Positions 56,579 to 64,000 of a DNA stretch of 64,000 nt are shown in pieces (positions within the stretch are counted from its first letter, which is position 1; every line of letters starts with the position of its first letter). The stretch lies in assembly GCF_018991925.1 (NCBI RefSeq), contig NW_024725489.1, positions 6,644,140 to 6,708,139 of the forward strand. Direction: 5' to 3'. The notes beneath the pieces were generated by a model. That model was not told the origin of the DNA, did no database searches, and worked only from the letters and a program-made list of their open reading frames with translations. This DNA is from Homarus americanus. Lineage: Eukaryota > Arthropoda > Malacostraca > Decapoda > Nephropidae. A program made the translations under genes and the position numbers.

Positions 56579-59043
56579 CAGTCAACCCTCACTTTACGTG
56601 GTTAAGTTCGGTTAGGAAAAATAAAGGTTAAGTTAGGAAAAATAAAGGTTAGTTGAAGAAACTAAAGTTAGGTTGAACACTTACGTTAGTAGAAGAGATG
56701 GGTCGGCATACGGGGATGGAGGCTGGTTCCGAGGCAGAGAGGGGCAGGCTACTGGCCTCAGGTGAGAGTCACCATCACTGTCATCCACACTTGTCCAGAG
56801 CCTCCCTGACAAATCCCTCAAAGTCATCTTCACTGTCTCTACACTCTGTCATATCACTGGCTTGGGCTGGCTGTGGTGGGTTGCTTGACGAGAACTCTGT
56901 TATGCTTTGCTGACGGCTGAGTGTTTATGTTGTCGTGATGAACCTTGAAGTAGGGCTCCATAGTCTGCAACAGCTGGGTAGTGAAGATTTCATACCTGTT
57001 TGCGTCATGGTCGTCCCGGAAAGGGAGGAGCTTGATTTCTCGACACACTTGATGGCACCCCTAACATTACTATGGGATAAGCGGTGTTCTTCTTGGGATG
57101 ACGCACCACCTGCCTCACTGACGTCATCATCATCTACCATCGTCGGTAGTCACATCAGGATCACCAGCCACCTCAGGATGTCGTCGTTGGTGGTCTCGGA
57201 AAGCCTGCAGCTGTAACACTCTGCGCAGCTTCTCTGGCAGATCACTGCTACTGCAACAGTCTGAACCTCACCAGTCACAGATTGACTCTGCCTTACGCCG
57301 GAATGCCTTGCAACACATGTCTCATGCGTGACGAACAGTTGCTGAACAGCTGATCCCATGCCTCCACCAAAGAAGTCCACAGCTTTCTTGATGTTGAATA
57401 TTCTCCAGAATTGTTTGAAAAGTATTTTGCTCTGCCAACTATTTGATCCTCGTCGTCTTCGCTCTTGCTATCGTTGGTGGTGTCACTCAGGTTACGCCCA
57501 ACTTTTCCCTGGTGTTGGTGTAGTCGTTCAGGAGCTTGAATTTTGTTGTTGAGAATGCAGCTTTTACATTACAGATTAACTCTTGGTCCATGGGCTGTAA
57601 TATAGATGTAGTGTTGGGAGGAAGGAAGACCACTTTTTACGTTGGGTGACGATCTAACAGTAGGGGCGAAGTGTCACCAATTAAGTTGTCCAGCAGCAAC
57701 AAAATCTTAGATGGCACATTCTGTTGCTTTACAGAATTTCTTTACATCAGGCAGAAACAGTCATCAAACCAGGAGAGGGACAGTGTAGAGAACATCCACG
57801 CCTTACGTGCGGTCAGCCAGTGGACATTTAGCTTGGTCATGTCCATGCTCTTGTAGAGCGTCTTGACTTGCGGGCTGTGTGGATCACGATAGCGACTTAC
57901 GAATTGCAGGAGGCATTGGTGGTGAACAGGATGGTGATGCGCTCCTTCTGCATCTTCCGGCCCCGAATCTTGCTGGCATTCTTCACAACGAAGGTCTTGG
58001 AAGGTAGCTTTTCCAAAAGACCGAATTCGTCCATGTTAAACGCACTGGTTGTCCGGTGTACTGTCCTTCCTCCATAATCTCACGTAAAAGTGAGGGAAAT
58101 TCCCTAGCAACACGGTCAGCACTAGCTTCTTCACCACCAATGTTGATATTGGTGATCTTGTTCTGGATCTTAACCTCTGTAACCACCCAGAGGAAGCATT
58201 AAAGGGTTTGGAGCACAACAATTCCCATCTTTCGTGACACTGCAGCATACAGTTCACGTACGTACTTATAACAGAGCGCGTGTCGACCGCCATGTTCCGT
58301 CGCGCCTGACGCACCAAAGTAGCTCAAGTAATTTTTCCGTCTTGAGAAGCACCTGGTTCGAAAATACTTGATCATAGAAGCACCTGGCAGACTTTGTGAT
58401 CTTCATGTGCTCCTTTATCTTATTTCCATCCTTCTTTATCGTCCGGATCGTAGATTTAGTTCACACCATGCTGGCGCGCCAAATCAGCCTGTCTTGTTCC
58501 TTTCTCTAACTCTTGGATGATCTTGTACTTCACCTCGTAGCAAGGAACGTTGTGTCTTCTTGGGCTTAGGGCAGCTGGGTCCAGGCAGGGAAAGGTTTCT
58601 CTCTGGGGGCGGTGATCGGCCGGAAGCCATTTTACAGAACAATGATGCACGATTACGGTGTGGTCTGGAGGGATGAAACTGCCGCGGCTAGGTCAAGCGT
58701 CGTCTTTCCTCCTCCCTCCCTCCCCCGGGTAGACCACGTCATATTACTTTTAAACCAATTACAGCTAGCGGAGGAGGTAGGGATGCATGGCCATTCACAG
58801 TCGATACGTCTTATGGCGTTAGTGATAGCATAACAGAGACATGCACTGCGCAACCTTGCAGCGGCAGCCGGAAGCGGAGGAGGGAGGAGGCGGGAGCAGG
58901 CGAATCTAAAAATAGCGTTGAGCCGGACACTCCGCGTAAAGGGGTACACGCACCGCGGAATGTGAAACATCCTGGGTTCCGGCAGGGCACGGCGTAAACG
59001 TGGAAATGCGGAATGTGGGACCGTGTAAAGTGAGGGTTGACTG
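56579..59043 (-). mobile_element. Tigger/pogo-like DNA transposon, complete ends
   Basis: A 2,465-bp element with terminal inverted repeats sharing CAGTCAACCCTCACTTTAC (19 bp, left 56,579-56,597, right 59,025-59,043) and flanking TA at 56,577-56,578 and 59,044-59,045, the target duplication of the Tc1/mariner superfamily. Length is close to that of vertebrate Tigger1. It encodes one transposase on the minus strand, now broken. Subterminal sequence at 56,612-56,690 has a short AAAATAAAGGTTA direct repeat. It lies inside the element at 56,433-59,444. Confidence 0.92.
56781..58630 (-). pseudogene. Tigger-like DDE transposase, frame-broken
   Basis: Transposase that would cut and paste its own element. 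The ATG at 58,630-58,628 is followed by a Pro-rich leader. Domains in order: an N-terminal helix-turn-helix of CENP-B/Psq type (YEVKYKIIQELEKGTRQADL, about 58,460-58,560), a second CENP-B-like DNA-binding part (LCSKPFNASSGWLQR, about 58,170-58,230) and a DDE catalytic core. First Asp is in FNMDEFG (58,029-58,031), second in LLLLDN (57,688-57,690), third in ILQPMDQ (57,586-57,588), a 33-residue spacing between second and third as in pogo-like enzymes. The motif FLPPNTTS precedes the third Asp. An acidic C-terminus (SEDDFEGFV) ends at a TGA near 56,781. Several frameshifts and in-frame stops make it non-functional, though all three catalytic Asp codons survive. Confidence 0.9.
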
Positions 59044-59229
59044 TATTATAATAATAATAATTATTCATAGTAAATAAAAATTTTAATTAAAAAATACACC
59101 AAAATAAAATAATAATGGTAACAATAATACTGTATTAATAAAATAATAATAATAATAATAATAAAAGAAATACAAGAATGAAAAAAGATAAAAAGTGAGA
59201 AACACGACCTGAACCTATGGTGTGTACCT

Positions 59230-59282
<53 letters not shown>
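59230..59282. repeat. (ATT)n microsatellite
   Basis: Pure ATT tract in the right arm of the outer transposon. A 20-bp poly-A follows at 59,343-59,362. Confidence 0.95.
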
Positions 59283-59730
59283 GATATTATTTTCGCCTCT
59301 CAGGCCCCAATGTGGGTCAGTGACTTGTGCCCTGGATGGGCTAAAAAAAAAAAAAAAAAAAAACTAACCATTCTGAAAACTGAAAAAATTACGAAATCCG
59401 AAATGCCTCTGGTCCCAAGGATTTTGGATAAGGATGTCAACCTCTACATAAAAAAATACAAATATTTAAAATTTGAAGCATAACTAAGCACAAGAAATAT
59501 AGACATCACCTTATTTTACACATTGTAACATGGCTTGAGTTGTGTGACTCAGCAGAATATAGTTCTGCTAAAATATCGGTAGTAAATTGTAGGTAAGGTA
59601 ATTAAATACATCTACAATTTATTTCTGAGTATTTTAGCCATGAAAAAGCTTATTTCCTAAAGTCACGCTTACTGATTACACCATCAATTTACCGATTAGC
59701 AGACGAATTACCGGATTTGAACCAATCAGC

Positions 59731-60880
59731 GTGTTCGATAAACAAGAGTCAGAAATCCCGACAGCCCTGCTACCCCCCTCGCTGGCAAGTGTTGCTAGCA
59801 ATGGTGGGGGGAAGGATGGCCCCAGAAGAGGCGTCCCCTCTATGGATACATACATTTCTGATACGGATAGTCATAGTTCATCCCACACCCTGCAAGAGTC
59901 AGACCTCAGTGACAGTGACAGTAATGTCTCTATGGAACACTGGAGTGGCAACACCAATGCCAAGAGCAGCGAGCTTCCCCTCCCACCCTCCCCTCTGCCA
60001 ACCAACCAATTAAGCTGAATCTGCATTTCCGCAAGGACTCATTGAAAACCGCCGAGGAACGATTTAATTGGATGATAAAGTACTGCAGACAACACGGTCT
60101 CGCCATTCAATTCCGAAAAGGTAAGAACCGTAACTTTATCAAGTGTCAGACTCTGGAGGTCTATGAAACACTTTGTACTGTTGGATTTGACGGGGTTGTC
60201 CTCGTGCCTCCTCCTGCTGACATAGCAGAATGTTCCCACACCCTAGTTAAACAATTCCCCCTAAACGCTGAAGTTTAAGATATACGTCGACACTACGGGG
60301 GGAAGACCCCACAAGCAGCTGTCATAGTTAAATGGAAGGGGAGGGAGTGACCAACCACTGTTGAGGCCCACCCAGTCCTCCCTCCACTGTAAGCAGAACC
60401 CTATCACCCCGGGCCTGCTTTTTGTGTCCTCTGCTCCCATTGGGGTCACACCTTCACTGCCTGCTGCCAATGTGATCATCCCAGATGTCGCTGCTGTTCA
60501 AGTAACCATCACTCCTCTTTCTGTCCCCAGAAAATCAAGACCACCTCAATGAGGTGGTGGCTATGTTGTTGACCCCAGGTGTTGTAATTGTGGTAGCTGG
60601 CACAATGCTGACTCACGGCAATGCCCCAAACGTCCGCCTGTCCCAGGGGAAAAACCTTCCCGAAGGCTGCGTCAACCTCAAACTCCCCTCCAGCCTACCG
60701 GGTCGCGTCCCCTCTGTCTCAAGCAACGCCTTCTTCAACAACACCTGCCCCTGCCTGGCTGCAACACAGCAGCCCTGGCCGTCTCCTAATTCAACCACTA
60801 CTGGGCCTCCTCCCCGTCTCTACTCTGACGCTGTCAGGCCTTGTGCTCCCACCGGTGCCCCCCACAACCTCCGGTGACAC
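59731..60880 (+). pseudogene. LINE-A ORF1 (gag-like), frameshifted
   Basis: ORF1 of a LINE encodes an RNA-binding gag-like protein that packages the element's RNA. Visible parts in order: a Ser/Asp-rich N-terminus (ESDLSDSDSNVSMEHW), a segment FNWMIKYCRQHGLAIQFRKG...FIKCQTLEVYETL, then HTLVKQFPLNAEV.DIRRHYG, resembling the PRE_C2HC/RRM-like region of arthropod ORF1 proteins, and a zinc knuckle CCNCGSWHNADSRQCP (about 60,578-60,625) with Cys-x2-Cys-x3-His-x6-Cys. Frames change at about 60,010, 60,280 and 60,550, so the protein cannot be made. The ORF1 assignment is good. The clade is uncertain. Confidence 0.8.
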
Positions 60881-61279
60881 GACACAGATCATATCCTTCA
60901 AGAATTTACCAACCGTATTTAAAGACTCTTTGATACACTCTGTACCGCCATCTTCAACCTACACAGACTATCCCTGCTTCCAGCTGCTACCCAGTCATCC
61001 CCCTCTTCTGGTTTGACACATGCTGGTAGCCCCCCTGTGCCCCTCATGCTCACGGCCTACTCCACCGCTGCTTGGCATCCACGCCACCGAGCCTGTCCCG
61101 ATGTGCCCGGCTGCCCCCGTGCCACATCCTGCCCCATCACCACAAGTGGTGCCTCATTCTGTCCACCCACCGCAAGCCGTGCCTGCTCATGTCTGAGCTG
61201 TTTCCACCAGGGCCCCCTATTGGACCCGAGCACACCACTCCCGGCTCCCCGTCCCCGACCAGCATGCCGGCACCTGGGG

Positions 61280-61660
61280 CTCATCCACTTCAGTTCTCCG
61301 CATCAATGGATCACCATCATGAGTACATGCACATGAACTACGTATCTACGCCAAGGACGTCCCCTACCAACCTCTCGACGTCCCCCTTGAAGCCGACACC
61401 ACCGACGTACACGCCATCACAATCACACTAAAAGGTATGTCCCTCAATATTGTCAATGCCTATGTGCCTCCCTCTACCTCTACTGTACCTGTCCTACCAC
61501 AACATAACACCTCCACCCCCACCCTCCTTGTGGGGGACCTCAATGCCCGACACCCCAGTCTCTGCTTCCAGGTCCTACCCAAACTCAGGGTAACTCCTGA
61601 CTTTCTTACCAACAAACCAATGATGACCCTGTTACCAACACCTCTTCCCTCCTGACCAGA
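61280..61660 (+). pseudogene. LINE-A ORF2 endonuclease fragment
   Basis: Part of an apurinic-like (EEP) endonuclease that would nick target DNA for LINE insertion. Motifs seen: HELRIYAKDVPYQPLDV, then SLNIVNAYVPPSTS (family form V.N.Y.PP) and LLVGDLNARHP (family form GDFNAH/RHP, with the catalytic Asp and Asn). A stop lies upstream near 61,318 and the frame ends at about 61,655. The N-terminal Asn/Glu motifs are not recognisable, and no reverse transcriptase follows. Confidence 0.82.
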
Positions 61661-61956
61661 TATCCTCCTCCTAGAGACAGGCCTGGCACTTGACATTATT
61701 AGGGACCTGCCTTGCTGCCATAAACAGATAAATTGTACAGAATTTCCATCTCTTCTGTCACTATATGTAACTTGCTGACAAAACCCATGACCCTTCAGGC
61801 TTTTATGCCCTTATTGCATGAGTCATAAAGGCAAGCATGAACTAAGCATGCTTTCCAGATGGGCACTGTAAACGCTTTAGCGCTTCACCTTGCACAGGAT
61901 GTAGGGGGGTGCCCAATAAACTAGCCCCTCGGGGCAAATAAAAAAAAAATAATAAT
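61661..61956 (+). mobile_element. LINE-A 3' UTR and A-rich tail
   Basis: Shares several exact 15-20 bp blocks with the minus-strand copy at 49,031-49,335 and ends CAAATAAAAAAAAAATAATAAT. The junction with endonuclease sequence marks the internal deletion. Confidence 0.8.
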
Positions 61957-62109
61957 CTCAGTTTTTATGCCCACTCAGCCACCATTCCTTCAAGATATTA
62001 ATGGACAAAAAATGAAGGCAACAACAACACACTGTACTGCACCTAATACAGGAACCTAGCAAAAATAAGAAACTAAGAGAAGAAAAAATAAAGACATAGT
62101 AAACAAGTT

Positions 62110-62440
62110 CTGTAATGTGATAACTGCCAATGAAAACAACTCTCGTATCGAATTTGTGTGGTTCCGTCCCATGTTGGAATTAGGTATCATTTGAGAGACT
62201 GGCCAATGAGGCAAGTAAGAAAGAAAATGTTGACCGTGACCTTGGCCTGTCTAATGCTGTACTTAAAAACATTCAAGTCAGAATCATGAACTCTGATCTA
62301 GAAGAACTGAGAAAATGCAGAGACCTGACAGTTGTAGCGTTAGTAAATATGATAAATTTTGTGACGAGAGGTACCGGTATGGCATAAGGACAGAACCAGA
62401 CAATGTGATGTAGTCGTGGCCAGAATTAGGGTCACGCCTC
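62110..62440 (+). pseudogene. LINE relic: RNase H C-terminal segment
   Basis: Plus-strand counterpart of the relic at 13,160-13,465 (minus). Shared blocks include GAATTTGTGTG, AAGTCAGAATCATGAACTCT, GATCTAGAAGAACT and AGGACAGAACCAGACAATGT. In translation SHVGIR and, after a shift, ERLANEASKKENV match the last conserved part of LINE RNase H domains (family form SHVGI.GNE.AD.LA). Homology stops at about 62,435, before the CCHC motif. It is non-coding now. Confidence 0.75.
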
Positions 62441-63404
62441 CAGCCATAACCTCCACCACTGTCCTGATCTACCTACCCAGCATCACGAAGCAACGCCTAT
62501 CTAGGACTCCAGAGACAACAGTATGACTCATCTTAGTTACCACTCCGGTTTCTTTCCATATCCTGCTGTTGCATCACTTCCTCTAAAGTCTTTGTGAGCT
62601 CCAATTGAGGAGAGAGTACCACACTTGGGAAGTGACCACTGGGTCATCTATCCTCTAAACTCATGTACAGTGACTACTTCCATCGTCTTCACAATATTTC
62701 AGCCTAGCTCAGCCATCTAAGCCCTCACTTACATTTGTAATCTTGCATGTCTTCCCACGTCCAATTTCTGTTTCCAAAAATTGTTTATGCTGGTATTAAT
62801 ATGTATATACTGTTAATGTTTAGGTTACACGGTTTAGGTAATTTATAGAAGCTGAATATTTTATATGGTTTATGGTATTTTATTATACACAACAAAAACT
62901 CGATCCTTTGTCTACCCTTTATAGTCCGATTGTCTTTAGTTTGTTGTTGCCTGGGATCTGGGTGAAAGATTTTTAACTATATTCTAACCTCACTCGTAAC
63001 AAATACACTGTGACAGGACCCGACCTTAAGTACCATATTCCTTCCTCCTTGTTACTCCTTGGTTAATTTCATTCTCCTGTGTCACTTGGTCACAATTGCT
63101 TTACGGTTTAAAGTTCTTCATGTGTTTTGCATATATTGGTATGCACGCAGACAGTAAGAGTGATGACGAGATATTAGGTTCCAAGTGTCATAAGGCTTAC
63201 CTGTTACATCGCGGCAGTCGCAGTAGTAAGTCTTATCGAGTGTAGGAAGAATCCGGATCTGTTGCATCGTCACCTCACCTAGAGTAGGCTGTTCATAGTC
63301 ACTAGTTTAGGTGAAGATATCTTGGACGCCCCTGCCTCTACCACGACCCCATAATTATAAAAGTTTCACCTTATTGTTCTTCTTTTCTATTATCTCATCT
63401 AGGT
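62441..63404. other. Unique-looking sequence, no gene seen
   Basis: AT-rich with no long frame and no recognised repeat. Confidence 0.45.
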
Positions 63405-63710
63405 CAATCATACCAAACTCAAGGGTTGTTAATCCGGATCTTTATATAAAATGCCGTACGCCTTCCTTCAAGTATTCCCAGGCTGTTAATCCGATCTTTA
63501 TATTAATGCCGAATACGCCTCTTCCTGGGTTTATCACCAGGGTTGCTAATCCGGATCTTATATTAATGCTGACGCCTTCCTCTTTCAAGTATCTCAGGGT
63601 TGTTAACTCGATCTTATATTAATGACGAATACGCTCTTCCTCTTCAAGTATCTCGCTGTTAATCCGGATCTTTATATAAATGCCGTAATACTTCTTCCCT
63701 TTCATGCCCT
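63405..63710 (+). repeat. 60-bp minisatellite, 5 copies
   Basis: Units contain AGGGTTGTTAATCCGGATCT, then TTATATTAATGCCGAATACG and CCTTCCTCTTCAAGTATCTC. The period is a multiple of three, so a plus-strand frame (63,311-63,622) shows a 20-residue RVVNPDL...-type repeat, but small indels and stops at both ends argue against coding. The remaining 63,711-64,000 shows nothing recognisable. Confidence 0.9.
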
Positions 63711-64000
63711 TATCCTCATCTAAGGATATTCTCAGAACAATACAATATTCATAAGTGTAATTTCTAGGCATAACTTCTGCAAGTTTCCGACTGGGTTATC
63801 CACCGTCGATATTTCTAGGTAATCCACTATCTTATCTTCACCATTAATAATTTATCTAGGTTTTCTGGCCACCTCTAGGACGTTAAACTTCTGGTAGTCC
63901 TGGAGGAGTGGAAGAGCAAGATACCATTTCACATCTTTGAAGCATGTGGAGGAGCGGAGAGGTTAATTTAGACGGCGTGTTGAGCTGGCTGATGCGACGC

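Larger units (their letters stand above)
56433..59444. mobile_element. Outer non-autonomous DNA transposon (host of Tigger)
   Basis: Left end CAGGTTGACAACCCTTTATC (from 56,433) and the right end read on the minus strand, GAGGTTGACATCCTTATCC (from 59,444), form terminal inverted repeats, each bordered by TA (56,431-56,432 and 59,445-59,446). A second inverted pair lies inside: 56,505-56,558 and 59,292-59,345 are reverse complements with about 80% agreement by eye (TTAGCC...CCCACAT...GGGGCCTG...GGCGAAA). Without the inserted Tigger it would be about 550 bp and has no coding capacity. Its ATCCGAAAT-type ends suggest a Tc1/mariner (Tigger) relative. Confidence 0.72.
59700..61956 (+). mobile_element. 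LINE-A copy, internally deleted
   Basis: Non-LTR retrotransposon remains: 5' segment shared with 54,725-54,780, broken ORF1, part of the ORF2 endonuclease, then 3' UTR shared with 49,031-49,335 and an A-rich tail (61,938-61,956). The reverse transcriptase and C-terminal zinc region, present in full-length relatives, are missing between endonuclease and 3' UTR at about 61,660. The exact 5' limit is uncertain. Confidence 0.82.

Noticed and set aside
63311..63622. 103-codon frame with 20-residue repeats
   Set aside because: Arises from a 60-bp minisatellite. Units contain frame-changing indels and no start or exon context.

Overview
This is a repeat-dominated stretch of a eukaryotic (animal) nuclear genome. 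I see no intact host gene. A decapod crustacean or related arthropod is my best guess, from the very high load of pure dinucleotide arrays, tRNA-derived SINE and LINE debris, and a Tigger-type DNA transposon. No species marker is present, so the taxonomic call is inference only.

Layout. Positions 1-8,076 carry many pure microsatellites ((AT)n, (AC)n, (GA)n, and a 258-bp uninterrupted (TG)n), short minisatellites and one 100-N assembly gap (4,677-4,776). Positions 8,077-48,927 are mostly large tandem arrays, each with its own unrelated unit: about 43 bp (8,077-10,720), 34 bp (14,531-22,661), 37 bp (24,070-26,081), 50 bp (26,361-26,712), 24 bp (29,052-33,855), 26 bp (33,853-39,598), about 53 bp (40,287-46,505) and a CCCTCC/CACC-rich tract (47,008-48,927). 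By my coordinates these arrays, with the 42-bp array at 6,613-7,415, make up about half the window. The long open frames here (up to about 1,630 codons) exist because several units have no stop triplet on one strand. I do not treat them as genes.

Positions 49,000-64,000 are lower in tandem repeats and hold transposon remains. There are pieces of one LINE family (called LINE-A here): a 3' end on the minus strand at 49,031-49,530, a 5' fragment on the minus strand at 54,725-54,780, and a plus-strand copy at 59,700-61,956 with ORF1, part of the endonuclease and the 3' UTR but no reverse transcriptase. A second LINE family with an RNase H domain has left relics at 12,563-13,465 (minus) and 62,110-62,440 (plus). 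A third LINE C-terminus lies at 53,938-54,246 (minus). A complete 2,465-bp Tigger/pogo-like element (56,579-59,043), with matching terminal inverted repeats, TA duplications and a frame-broken transposase, sits inside an older element (56,433-59,444) that has its own inverted ends.

Functionally the window is a graveyard of mobile elements plus actively amplifying tandem DNA. The most unusual points are the run of distinct satellites with direct array-to-array contact at 33,853-33,855, a 14-bp palindrome in every 26-bp unit, a 9-bp inverted repeat in the 53-bp units, the nested transposon, and a LINE 3' tail built from about 95-bp tandem repeats.
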